From Pogonophryne albipinna (lineage: Eukaryota; Chordata; Actinopteri; Perciformes; Artedidraconidae), in the NCBI GenBank assembly GCA_028583405.1, contig JAPTMU010000030.1, forward strand, positions 530,001-594,000: a stretch of 64,000 bases of DNA, written 5' to 3'. The first letter of the stretch is position 1; each line of letters begins with the position of its first letter. The notes under the pieces are model-generated. The model did no database searches and had not been told where the DNA came from. It saw only the letters and a list, made by a program, of their open reading frames with translations. The position numbers and the translations under genes are program-made. Positions 48,921 through 60,605 of this stretch are shown piece after piece.

Positions 48921-50704
48921 AGTAAAACAATTGTTGTATACTGAGGGATCATACAGAGAAGCATTTACCACTGCAACAATCTGACCATTCTCCTCTGAAA
49001 GGGGTATTTTCAGGAAAGAAAACAAGTAATTTACAGCAGCTTGACACTGTCCTCACAAACAAGCTGCAGAGGTATTTCCAGTCTTGGCGAGTTCACAGCG
49101 CGGCACGGGGTCGGAGCAATTTATCAAGATGATTGCGGCACAATGAGGACACCGCTGTCCCTCATGTTATACACCAAACAAGCCTTCACAGAGGAAGGGA
49201 GGATTGTGTGTCAATAACACCTTAATGGGGGAAATAAAATGTCACTGCTGGTTACTTGGATATTCGGTCAATGAATCAGAGGTTCCTTTATTCTCATTAT
49301 GCAACACAGGGGTGCATGCACAACAAAATTCAGCTGATGCTAAATAAGAAAAATGTGATGTGACAGAAGCTGGAGTGTATTCCTGTTTACTTAAATGCAT
49401 CAAGATGAATGTTAACAGCAGCAAGAAAACAACGGAGGTTTCTCTCTGACTAATATTTTTAACATCAGGGAACACCGTCCATAAATCATTTGAGTTTGAG
49501 CACCAAGTATGATTCATGTAATTGATGCACAAAAAGTGATTTGAAATGTGCATAAAAGCCAAGGCAATCCATCCAATATTTGTCAGTGCATTGTACTAAA
49601 ACATAAACAGCAAGATCACATTTTATCAACTATAAGTGTGCAAATTACAAGCTGAGATTTAGACAGATTTGCATTTATAGGTTATGGGAGAAAGTGCTTA
49701 AGTGTATTCTTAATAGATAAACAGACATGCAGGGATGGTGGTAGAGGTGAGGAACAGTGACTTCTGGTATGATGGCGGAGTGAGCGGGCACAACCAACTC
49801 TATTCAGATAAACCTAAGATATGAGTGGGGTTAACAATACATTTTTATTTTTAAATCAACAAAAAGCGTGACATTTCCAAAGATAGCGAACACAAAGATA
49901 AGCTAACAAGGACATTAGCGCTACAGGATAATGCAGGAACGCTAGCTGTCGTGCTAGCAAGTAGCAACTATTAGCAATGATATCAGAGAAGTCAAGCAGA
50001 AGCTACAACACCAGAAATCTACATTTGGAGAAGAACTGAAGATAGAGATACAGATAGAAATTGAAAATATCTGGCAATGTGTATACAGTCAGCTCACAGA
50101 AACAACAAGAATCTGCAGACCCAGAAAATAAGCATTAGCACATTAGCGTTAGCATTAGCATTAGGCGCTGTTGTGAACGTTGTACCAGACATGGCAGAAG
50201 CCAGACAGTCTGCATGCAAAGACTTTGGCATTTACTCTGTTTCTGGGGTCACACTGACTGAGTCAACCTTGACACATATTTTGTTAACATTCAGTACAAG
50301 TTGTGAGCGTCGTTCATTTAGCAGGAAACTCTGCTCCTTGTGTCCTCTACTCCCAGACCATCACAGAGGACATCCACTCATAGTTTATTGAATCCTGTTT
50401 TTTCTGCATCTCCTGTGGCAGAGCAACTTGTGTCAGCACATCACAGAATAAACCCTCGCCTGTCTGAACCTACAACTGCCTCTCCAGCTCCGACACACAC
50501 TGACACTCTAATTAGGAGTGGGTGGTACAGCGCGCCGCAGAAAGCTATCATTAGTCGTCAGGGACGCACGACAGCAGAGCTTAACATTATCAATACTGTT
50601 TATGATTCAACATCAAAAAGGTATATATACTTTACCTTCTGAGACTGTCAGGTTATGTAGTGCCACTTAAGAAGTTGGTTGTTTAGATAAAATCCTGAAG
50701 ATAA
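48921..50704. other. Non-coding stretch
   Basis: No gene was seen. CATTAGC/CGTTAGC motifs cluster at about 50130-50165. Confidence 0.45.
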
Positions 50705-50855
50705 AGTCAAAATGTCATTGTCACATTGTTCTGGAAGTAAACAAAGGGGAGTGATGGGGAGAAACTCAGATGTTAGCATTTGCAGACTGTTTACATGCAC
50801 AACAACTATAACACACTACAGGAAAGAGAAACCCCTAAAAAGCACCTCTTTAACC
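50705..50855 (-). mobile_element. TTAA-type MITE fragment
   Basis: GGAAGTAAACAAAGGGGAGT, then GCATTTGCAGACTGTTTACA and AAAAAGCACCTCTTTAA. It matches the right half of the copies at 16.1 and 42.6 kb. Confidence 0.7.
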
Positions 50856-51207
50856 CTCAGGAGTCGACCGTCACGCCGACAATTATTGAGAATTGAAAGA
50901 TAGTTAGATACATTTAGAGTTTTGAAGATATAACTGGTATTTTTGTTATGGAGAACTCTGAACGTGAGTCAGCTTGTTTTTTGACATGGAGGATGAGAAG
51001 ACCGTTCATAAATAAAACGCCTCTGGATACACCTGCTATTTGTTCATAAAATGTGTATATAGGTTCAACTTTTACATTATCATAGTGACATCCCAGGTAT
51101 TTCCAGCTTTCAAAATGTTTGTATTACCTATAGTACAAATAATATCACTTTCGAAATCTGTTTTTACGTTTTTTGGGCGATTTTGCGTCCAAAATGTTCA
51201 TCTAGTA

Positions 51208-51753
51208 CACATGTGTCAAACTCAAGGCCAGGGGGCCAAATCAGGCCCTCTAATTGCTATTAGATCTGGCCCGCCGGTATATTGCACGCACACCTTCACT
51301 CCATCCTGAGGGTCTCCTCAGCTCAGAGCCTGAGCCCAAACATTGATGACCTTGCACCCAAGATGAGATGCCAAGTATCTGAACTAGCATCACAGAGCAG
51401 CACACTGAGTTTAATGGATGCTTCCTTCTGCACTTTCTCTCTCACGACAACAGGGCATGTTTGGTTTTCTCTTTGAGGGAAATAGTTTTGTTGAAGCTGT
51501 TGTTGGCCTGTGGGAAAATGTAATCATAAGAAATGACTCTAAGCTGCAGATAGAGCCATAAGAAATGAATGCAACTGATTATTTAATGTTTAATGTTGTT
51601 TTTATAGGCAATCATTTAAGCTTTGTTAGTTCCAGGTTTAATATGTGCAATAAGTTCATTTCAATAAGTTCTGCAATAAACATTGAATCAGTCCGGCCCT
51701 CGACTAGTACCCATTTTTAAATTTTGGCCCACTGTTTGAGTTTGACACCCCTG
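51208..51753. mobile_element. hAT-type MITE
   Basis: Left end CACATGTGTCAAACTCAAGG (a mutated CAGGGGTGTCAAACTC); right end GAGTTTGACACCCCTG. A perfect 8-bp duplication ATCTAGTA is present (51200-51207, 51754-51761). Same family as 14323-14780. Non-coding. Confidence 0.9.
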
Positions 51754-51761
51754 ATCTAGTA

Positions 51762-52582
51762 TGTCAAAATGTAAAAAAATAACTATCAGTTTATATAGGT
51801 GAGGTTGTCTTAAAACGATAGATACCAAACATTGACATTTTAAACATTTCTTAATGGGAGTAAGACAAATCAAAAGTGGGCGAAAAGGGCCAAATTAGCC
51901 CAGGACTCTAAAGGGTTAAGAGAGACTTTGGAGGATCATAGGGCGGACAGAGGGGTCCTAATGTGAAATCCCATGACCGTATGCTTAACATACAATTACT
52001 GCAAGCCGGACACACAGCTGAATTTATGTGGCAGGTTTATCACCTTAGGTCCCAGATTCGAGACCAAATTCCCTGGTCATTTTTCAGGACAGTAAACGTG
52101 AACATGTGTAGATGCTGACAGCGTTAAACTCTGGGAATAAATGATGAGACCAGCCTGCCAGGACAAGGTCAGCGATGTGATTTACAGCGACGTCAAGAAG
52201 AACACATGGATAACAAACAGCTCATGCCTCAGAAAGAGAGGAACAGAGCAGAGTGTGATGTTTGCATTTACTGAGGTGATTAACTGCCAAACAGGACACA
52301 GTGTGATCTTTCCGGTGACACAGAGTTAAATGTTAAGCTTGATTAGTGCTTTTTTTAGTTCTTGACAAACAACTGCGTAATACGAACCCTTTTCATCTTA
52401 AGCTACTGAACTGATCAAGTCTGCAGACTAAACCGCAGCAAATGCAAGCATGTCATCCGTTTTAATAAGCAGCACTTTGCACTGACACTTTAAGTGGGTT
52501 GCATTAATGCCTTCATGGCTCAGTAATTAGCAAGACTCAATTTCACAGAGCAGGTTATTCAGCAGGGACAGCAACCTTGCAT
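51762..52582. other. Non-coding stretch
   Basis: No gene or clear repeat was seen. Confidence 0.45.
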
Positions 52583-53265
52583 CAGGAGGGAGGAGAGACA
52601 ACACTGTGGGAGGAAGAAAAGGACACAAGAGGAGGAGATAGGGATGAAGGAGAGGACACAAGAGGAGGAGAAAGGGACAAAGGGAAGGAGACATAGGGCA
52701 AAGCAAAAGTTTGTAAATTACACATTGGAAGGAGTGACGGAGGAAGAAAAGGAGATATAGGGAAGAAGGGAAGGACTCAAAGTAGGAGAGAGGGAGGAAG
52801 GGAATGAGATGTTAGGAGGAAAGCAAGTAGGAGATGGGGAGGAAGGAGGGGAGAAATAGGACATAAGAAAAGTAGTAGAGAGAGGAAGGAAAGGAGATAT
52901 TGGGAGGAAAGAAAGGATACAAGGGTAAGAGATGGGGAGGAAGGAAAGGAGATGTTGGGAGGAAAGAAGGGATCCAAGTCTATGAGATAGGGAGGAAGGA
53001 AAGGAGACATGGGGAAGAAGGAAAGGTCTTAAAGGTAGAAGAGAGGAAGGAAGGAAAGGAGACATACGGTAGGTCAAATGGGAAGTAGTACACATTATAA
53101 TGGAGAGAAAAGGGAGGAGATGCTAGGAGGAAAGAAAGGACACGAGTGTAGGAGAGAGGAAGGAAGGAAAGTAGACATTGGGAGGAAGGAAAGGAGATGT
53201 TAGGAGGAAGGAAAGGAGGCAACAGGGAGTAAAGGGGGAGGAGGAATTGCAGTGGGAGGCAGGGA
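52583..53265. repeat. Purine-rich GGAAGGAAAGGAGA tract
   Basis: About 680 bp with almost only A and G on the + strand. It is a degenerate tandem pattern around AGGAAGGAAAGGAGA(C/T)AT.GGGAGGAA. The serine/proline/leucine frames on the minus strand are by-products. Confidence 0.9.
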
Positions 53266-54057
53266 AGACCACAGCAATCAAATGTTCCCCTTGAGTGGAG
53301 GATAACATGATAAATGGAAAAGTGAGCCTATGTGTGCAGCTGCATATCTCATGTTTAGTTATCACAGAACACTCATCCTACTTCAGAGGATGTTTCAAAC
53401 AAATCCTGTGCATTTAAAGGAAGTGAATGATAATGATATAAACAGCCATTTTACCCATCAAGGTTACGGATCGAAGGAAGTGGAAGATGGGACGTTTATT
53501 GTGCAGCAGAAGCAGCTATAAAGCAGAGTGCATGCATTGTTTTAACAAGGACTTAATGCAGGCTGCTGCCAAGATGTTTCACTGACGGTAATGACCAAGG
53601 AGCTGGCTACTGTACCAAACCTTTATTCTCATGTATCACTACTTATTAACGTGACTGAAGATGTGTCTGTGATGCTAAACAGCAGGTTTATAGTCAGGGC
53701 ATTGCTCCGTGCTGTCGCTGTATAATATTAAAGGACAGTTGGATGTCAGTTACCTTCAAAGTCACTGGTAGACTGTGGGAAAAAAAGCTGCAGAAGTTTG
53801 GATTCCCATATGTTAGATTAAACATGAAGAGCTCTCCAGGGTGGCCCTATGTGCATGAAAATGTGATGGTTTGCCCTTTCAGAGGAAGAATTGTGATTCA
53901 ATGCAGTAATGTCTGTCCTTAAAATGAAGACGTGCCCTTTGCCCTTCCTGCAGAGAAAATGTGAAGACGTGCATATTAAACCACCGTCTTATATCAGCTT
54001 ATATCACAAGGCTTAGGCAGGTTGCTAACACGTGTCTAAATGAGACGTCATCACACC
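53266..54057. other. Non-coding stretch
   Basis: No gene was recognised. Confidence 0.45.
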
Positions 54058-54694
54058 CAACATTAGCCACTTTTAGCTTAGCAGTGGTGACATGAAGTCA
54101 TGTGACCGTGCTGTAGTTCCTTTATAGCCCAACATTAGCCTCCTTTAGCTTAGCGGTGGTGACGTGAAGTCATGTGACCTTGCTGTAGTTCCTTTATAGC
54201 CCAACATTAGCTGCCTTTAGCTTAGCGGTGGTGACGTGAAGTCATGTGACCGTGCTGTAGTTCCTTTATAGCCCAACATTAGCCGCCTTTAGCTTAGCGG
54301 TGGTGACGTGAAGTCATGTGACCCTGCTGTAGTTCCTTTATAGCCCAACATTAGCCACCTTTAGCTTAGCGGTGGTGACGTGAAGTCATGTGACCGTGCT
54401 GTAGTTCCTTTATAGCCCAACATTAGCCGCCTTTAGCTTAGCGGTGGTGACGTGAAGTCATGTGACCGTGCTGTAGTTCCTTTATAGCCCAACATTAGCC
54501 GCCTTTAGCTTAGCGGTGGTGACGTGAAGTCATGTGACCCTGCTGTAGTTCCTTTATAGCCCAACATTAGCCACCTTTAGCTTAGCGGTGGTGACGTGAA
54601 GTCATGTGACCGTGCTGTAGTTCCTTTATAGCCCAACATTAGCCTCCTTTAGCTTAGCGGTGGTGACGTGAAGTCATGTGACCGTGCTGTAGTT
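54058..54694. repeat. 72-bp minisatellite, left block, about 9 units
   Basis: The unit contains CCTTTATAGCCCAACATTAG, CCGCCTTTAGCTTAGCGGTG and GTGACGTGAAGTCATGTGAC. It continues after the transposon at 57546. Variation is mostly C/G/A before TGCTGTAG and CCGCC/CCACC/CCTCC. Confidence 0.97.
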
Positions 54695-57545
54695 CAACCC
54701 AGTCTCATGGCATTTCGTGTTCACCAACACGATTTTTAATCTATTGATTCGTGTTCACCAACACGATTTTCCCCTTTTTTTCGTGTTGCACAGCACGATT
54801 TTAAAAGCAATGTATTTCTACTGGTAATGTGTTTCGTGCCTGCAGCACGTCTTTTTCTCCGGTCGGGTCGTGGAAGACCGGAAGCTGTGTGGTTCATAAA
54901 AACATGTTCTTACTCAACATCAAGCCACAATTATTGCTTTTATTTTAAATCGTATAATTTGTGACTTTTGTTGCCGTCTGTGAGGAAAATAAATGGGGCT
55001 CAGAGCCTCAGGATACTGAAATCTGTATTTTTCCTTCTAATTTGTTATTCTTTTCAAAATAACACACTGTTATTTACTCACCAATAACACACAATTATCC
55101 TTGCTTTTATTTATTGGTTTAATTCCATAATCTCGGGCTTTGTTGGCGTCCGTCAGGAACTGAATTTCAAAATAAAAATAACCGGAAACAGACGTAGGCA
55201 TTTCGAGCGATTACCCAAGATCCTCAGCTATGGTTTAAGCTCGCTGATTGGATGTTTTAGCCGCAATGCATGCTGGGATTTGGTGTTTATATTATATGAA
55301 ATCCGGAAAACATTTTAAAATAATAAAATAATACTTAATTCCGAGTACTCTTGCTTTTCTCTTTGAAAGTCATCACATAACGGCATTGTAATACACGGTT
55401 CGGCTGCATTACATATTACAGATCTGCGGTAGTTCTTTATTTATAGAGCCCTGATGAGAAGACCTTTGGAAAAACAGAAGAAATGCCGCCGAAACTGAAT
55501 ACTTTCGTGGTGGCGTGGATCATGTATATATCAACAATTAAACAACATCTTCAATTTCTCTTCACACAATACGTCTCCTTGCAGTATCAACACTAATTCG
55601 GCTGACTTTTACATTTGATCTAATTCATAGATAGGTTATATTTACACCATAACGGTGCACAGCTGATATAAAAGGATTTGTAGTTTTTAAAGATATTACT
55701 GATTTTCTTTGAATGTAAGAATGTAAATACGGGGTCTGAAATAGTATAGCAATATGCTGTAAAATGATGTGTAAGCATGAATAACACTTCACATCTTCAG
55801 ATGTTGTACATACATAAGTGTCCTACACTAATAATACAAAGTTATTATGGCTGTGTGTACCTTGTGTGCACCGCCTAGTGGTTAAAGCACGTTATTGAAT
55901 TATTGTTTTTATGTGTTATATTTGATTAAAAAAATATTAAGAGTACATACTTTCATAGGGGGGAAAGTAGAAGGTCTGTGATAGAAATATAGAATATAAA
56001 AAATCAAGAAGATACTGTAAGTGATCTCTACAATAAAACATACAAAGATATTATTTGGAGGAGGTGCAAAACAGAACAACGAATTAACCTTTATTTAAAC
56101 ATTAAATAACAGATTAAGGTCGTCTTTTAAATAAGAAAAAAACGTTGGGGGTATCTATCTACAGATAAATATTAAGCCTGACAAAGTACTTAACGTCTAA
56201 TATATTGCTTTCCTGCAATGTTAACTATGTTGAAGCACTTATTTTAACTGATATTATACATATGAATTATTCTCTTATGTATGTAGATAGAATAAGAAAT
56301 GTGCAGAATATGACAGTTTAATGGTGGAGGTACACACATATTGATAGATGTCTTAATGCACTGTTGAGGAACCTGTGACACAAGTTTTTCATTCATTGCA
56401 TAACTACACCGTAGTTGTGAATATGATATGTCAATAAACCTTTGAAAATCTTGAAAGGGATGTGCAAAATAGCCATAATATATAGTCTTTAATTAACTAT
56501 TAGTTGAGAATAACGAGTAATGAATATACTTTATTACTCGTTTCCATTGCAGATAAATGTTTAGTCTTCTCAAGCACCAACTATCAAATATCTCTCCTGA
56601 TTGTTGGCACTTGACAATCACCTTTCCTGAATTTTACTCAGGTGTAACTAAAGTCTGCTTTAAGGGTTGTTTATATTTCACATCATTAATCAGAATATGC
56701 AAAATAACTCAAATAAGTGTAGTGGAGTAAAAATACCAGGTTAACCTCTGAATTGTAGTGGAGTAGAATTACAAAGTAACAATGAACTGTCATGTGGGTA
56801 TATATTAATGCTGCGCATTATGGACACACGCGATTTTCACCCATTTATTAATGATATGTTTTACATTTGATAACACCAATGTGTTTAATACTGGCAACTT
56901 CTAATTGTGGGAAAAACGAAAGCGTTCAGTAGAGACGTCCCATAGAACATTTTGCGAAACACAATAGCCAGCATGTGTAGTTCTGGGGGGGCGTTCGATT
57001 CCAGTTTTGGATAGTCTGGCGTGGTTTCGTTCCATTTCACACAGCTGTTTGACGCTTGGCGTAACCTTGGCGCACTGTCACTCCAACATCCAATCCCAGA
57101 GTTTGAAGATTAATCACGGGGACTGTAGTCCTAAACGATAGCTGGGGATTATGGGTAGTGTAGTGTCTTCGGCCATCCTAAACTCAGAAATGTTGACAAT
57201 CGCAATGATGCTCGAAAAGTCCCTGATAGGCCTACGTCTGTTTCCGGTTATTTTCCTCACAGACGGCAACAAAAGTCAGAAGTTATACGATTTAAAATAA
57301 AAGCAATAATTGTGGCTTGATGTTGAGTAAGAACATGTTTTTATGAACCACACAGCTTCCGGTCTTCCACGACCCGACCGGAGAAAAAGACGTGCTGCAG
57401 GCACGAAACACATTACCAGTAGAAATACATTGCTTTTAAAATCGTGCTGTGCAACACGAAAAAAAGGGGAAAATCGTGTTGGTGAACACGAATCAATAGA
57501 TTAAAAATCGTGTTGGTGAACACGAAATGCCATGAGACTGGGTTG
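54695..57545. mobile_element. 2.85-kb DNA transposon with 298-bp inverted repeats
   Basis: Starts CAACCCAGTCTCATGGCATT and ends with its complement. A 7-bp duplication TGTAGTT (54688-54694, 57546-57552) is present, and removing the element and one copy restores the 72-bp satellite. The terminal inverted repeats run 54695-54992 and 57248-57545 and are nearly identical. Inner inverted homology resumes at about 55180-55200 and 57228-57247. No frame longer than about 60 codons, so non-autonomous. The superfamily is not recognised; 7-bp duplications are unusual. Confidence 0.93.
54715..54849. repeat. Four palindromes inside the left inverted repeat
   Basis: TCGTGTTCACCAACACGA at 54715-54732 and 54749-54766, TCGTGTTGCACAGCACGA at 54781-54798, and CGTGCCTGCAGCACG at 54835-54849. 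Each folds as a CGTG(Y)..(R)CACG stem with a short loop. The right inverted repeat holds the mirror set. Possible transposase-binding or hairpin structures. Confidence 0.85.
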
Positions 57546-58005
57546 TGTAGTTGCTTTATAGCCCAACATTAGCCGCCTTTAGCTTAGCGGTGGTGACGTG
57601 AAGTCATGTGACCATGCTGTAGTTCCTTTATAGCCCAACATTAGCCACCTTTAGCTTAGCGGTAGTGACGTGAAGTCATGTGACCGTGCTGTAGTTCCTT
57701 TATAGCCCAACATTAGCCGCCTTTAGCTTAGCGGTGGTGACGTGAAGTCATGTGACCCTGCTGTAGTTCCTTTATAGCCCAACATTAGCCGCCTTTAGCT
57801 TAGCGGTGGTGACGTGAAGTCATGTGACCCTGCTGTAGTTCCTTTATAGCCCAACATTAGCCACCTTTAGCTTAGCGGTGGTGACGTGAAGTCATGTGAC
57901 CCTGCTGTAGTTCATTTATAGCCCAACATTAGCCGCCTTTAGCTTAGCGGTGGTGACGTGAAGTCATGTGACCGTGCTGTAGTTCCTTTATAGCCCAACA
58001 TTAGC
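57546..58005. repeat. 72-bp minisatellite, right block, about 6 units
   Basis: Continuation of the array at 54058-54694. It ends at ...CAACATTAGC. Confidence 0.97.
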
Positions 58006-58254
58006 TTTTTACTTCAGAAATCATAATGTGGTGTTAATATGTGGAAAGTATCTTGTTTGACAAAACGTGGAAGTATCATAAACGTTTGTTTGACACAGAT
58101 TATGTTCTGCAATAATCAAAAATCCAAGGGGAAAAATGTCATTGCTTTTTTTGTCACCTTACTTCTTCCTTCTCTCTGTCTGTACCTGTGTCCTCTCATG
58201 TTCCGATTAACCAAGCTTCCCCCAAATTTCTTTTTTGTGTCTATCTACGCCGGG

Positions 58255-58845
58255 ATCCTGAGTCGTGGCTGATCCTGTGGTCCTGTGCCCTGGATCCTCT
58301 ATCCTGAGTCCTGGACTTCGAGTCGTGGCTGATCCTGTGGTCCTGTGCCCTGGATCCTCTATCCTGAGTCCTGGACTTCGAGTGGTGGCTGAACCTGTCT
58401 CTGCGGTCCTGCCTTGGGTCTCGTCATGCTGCTTTCCTGATGGCTCCCACAGGATTGTTGACATCCTCGTGGATTCATCTTCTTATTATAGACACATGCA
58501 TTTCCAAACATTTGGTCTACCTACGCTGTAAAATGTATTATCTCTTCAATTTCCACACGGCATCTATTGCACGTCTGTCCGTCCTGGGAGAGGGATCCCT
58601 CCTCTGTTGCTCTCCCTGAGGTTTCTCCCATGTTCCCCTTAAACTGTGGGTTTTCTCTGGAAGTGTTTCTTTGTACGATGTGAGGGTCTAAGGACAGAGG
58701 GTCTAAGGACAGAGGGTCTAAGGACAGAGGGTGTCGTATTGTCATACTGATATTATGTACAAACTGTGAAGTCCACTGAGACAAATGTAACATTTATGAT
58801 ATTGGGCTATATAAATAAACATTGATTGATGATTGATTGATTGTC
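58255..58845 (+). mobile_element. Non-LTR retrotransposon 3' end
   Basis: Two tandem 60-bp units (CTGATCCTGTGGTCCTGTGC, then CCTGGATCCTCTATCCTGAG) at 58258-58377. These are followed by a LINE-like 3' UTR (CTCCCTGAGGTTTCTCCCAT, a GGGTCTAAGGACAGA triplet repeat, TTGGGCTATATAAATAAACA) and a (TTGA)n tail. No reverse transcriptase remains. Confidence 0.65.
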
Positions 58846-59325
58846 GAGGTGCCCCTTTGCGATAATGACTAATAACAAATTATTACACAATTCTGATCCT
58901 AACCGCCACTGTTAAAAGTCTGATATTATAAAGTCAATCAGAATTCATTTTAGATCATCCTCCTGGTCTTACATAGTCAGATGTCTATTGCTGGTAAAGA
59001 TTAAAAACACATTAATAGGCAAGATAGATTTGTTTACTAAATGAAAACACATTAAATAAATAATTTATACATGATGCTAAACAGTCACAGAGTGTTCTTT
59101 TCCTGTAAGCAGAGTGTTATTGCAGAGAGATGCAGAATATGCTTATTTTATTAAATTAATAACCCTGGGAGATTTCCTCAGGAAAAAGCATGTGTCCTTA
59201 TGGAAAGTCTAAATAAAGCTCCACCAGGTGAAACAAGGTGCATAGAGTCGCCCTGAGGTTTGAAATATGCTACTTTGCTATAAAGATCATTAATCTGCAG
59301 GACATGAGGGGAAATGCCATGGGAG

Positions 59326-60246
59326 CAGAGGTGGAGGAAGTACTCAGATCTTGATCTTGTACTTGAGTAAAAGTAGAAGTACTCAGATCTTGATCTTGTA
59401 CTTGAGTAAAAGTAGAAGTACTCAGATCTTGATCTTGTACTTGAGTAAAAGTAGAAGTACTCAGATCTTGATCTTGTACTTGAGTAAAAGTAGAAGTACT
59501 CAGATCTTGATCTTGTACTTGAGTAAAAGTAGAAGTACTCAGATTTTGATCTTGTACTTGAGTAAAAGTAGAAGTACTCAGATCTTGATCTTGTACTTGA
59601 GTAAAAGTAGAAGTACTCAGATCTTGTACTTGAGTAGAAGTATTCAGATCTTGTACTTGAGTAGAAGTATTCAGATCTTGTACTTGAGTAAAAGTAGAAG
59701 TACCAGAGTGTAGGAATACTCTGTCACAGTAAAAGTCCTGCATTCAAAATGTTCCTCAAGTGAAAGTAGAAAAGTATTCTCATCAAAATATAGTGAAAGA
59801 CAGTGAAAGTAGTCATTGTGCAGATTGGTCCATTTCAGAATAATATATATGATATGTTTTATAATGATTGATCATGAAAGTGTTCTCAAAGCTGGTAAAG
59901 GTGCAGCTAGTCTGAATGACTTTGTAGACTGCAGGGTAGCTGGTGGATTTACTCCAGGTGGAACTAAAGTCTGATTTAACACTTGATTAGATTTCACATC
60001 ATTCATCCACATCTGTGAAGTAACTAAAGGTATTTAATACATGTATTCTATATTCCCTGCAGTTATCCATGTAGTCTGAGACATTGCTTACAGCTTAAAA
60101 GGGGGTTAAATAAAATGTGTTGATTTTGTGTTAAAACCATACAGACCGGTCCAATTTGACCGGGAGAAACCAAAGTAAGGGGGGAGTAACGAACACCACA
60201 GAAGTACAGTACTTGAGTAAATGTACTTAGTTACTTTACACCACTG
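59326..60246. mobile_element. hAT-like MITE with a 39-bp VNTR
   Basis: Starts CAGAGGTGGAGGAAGTACTC and ends GTTACTTTACACCACTG, inverted ends like those of the elements at 19396 and 26915. The interior (GTAGGAATACTCTGTCACAG, AAAGTCCTGCATTCAAAATG) looks like a common fish repeat. No convincing 8-bp duplication was found. Confidence 0.6.
59336..59702. repeat. 39-bp minisatellite, about 7 full and 3 short units
   Basis: The unit reads GTACTCAGATCTTGATCTTG, then TACTTGAGTAAAAGTAGAA. The last units are deleted forms lacking GATCTTGATCTT. It lies just inside the left end of the hAT-like element, mirroring the 37-bp arrays. Confidence 0.95.
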
Positions 60247-60391
60247 ATGGTATCATGCATCATAAAGCAGCAGGTCTCGTGTCTCCTCGGGAAACCTGTG
60301 ATCACTGCAGAATAAAGACAGAGAGTTTCTCCCACGTAGAAAGTGCGCTGTTTATCATCTGAACCGGAATCCCCCCCCCCCTTTGCGATAA

Positions 60392-60487
60392 GTGCGTGGT
60401 TCATTCCAGCGGCTGTGTTTCCTCAGTGCGAGGTGTGTTTGTGTTGTCCCTCCGCACCATAGCTCCGCACACACGCACACACTCACG

Positions 60488-60522
<35 letters not shown>

Positions 60523-60605
60523 GGAGTGGATTTCGATGGAGCGGTTAAGACCGAGAACGCATCATCTCATGGAGGACTGCTTTACGCCGTACTGTCACTG
60601 AGGTA
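60392..60605 (+). other. Possible 5' exon or promoter region
   Basis: A CpG-richer patch with GAG|GTAGGT donor-like sequence at about 60600-60607 and a CA/CG repeat at 60468-60522. It could be the non-coding first exon of a gene beyond the window. There is no supporting downstream exon. Confidence 0.2.
60468..60522. repeat. (CA)n microsatellite with CG interruptions
   Basis: CA tract preceded by CACGCAC/GCGCG units. Confidence 0.9.

Noticed and set aside
47471..48964. 497-codon minus-strand frame
   Set aside because: Same satellite artefact, with short non-repeat ends and no gene-like start region.
52718..53365. Pro/Ser/Leu-rich minus-strand frames
   Set aside because: By-product of a purine-rich low-complexity tract; several overlapping frames are equally open.
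59318..60254. 8-bp target duplication for the element at 59326
   Set aside because: CATGGGAG on the left and ATGGTATC on the right do not match; the element call rests on its ends only.
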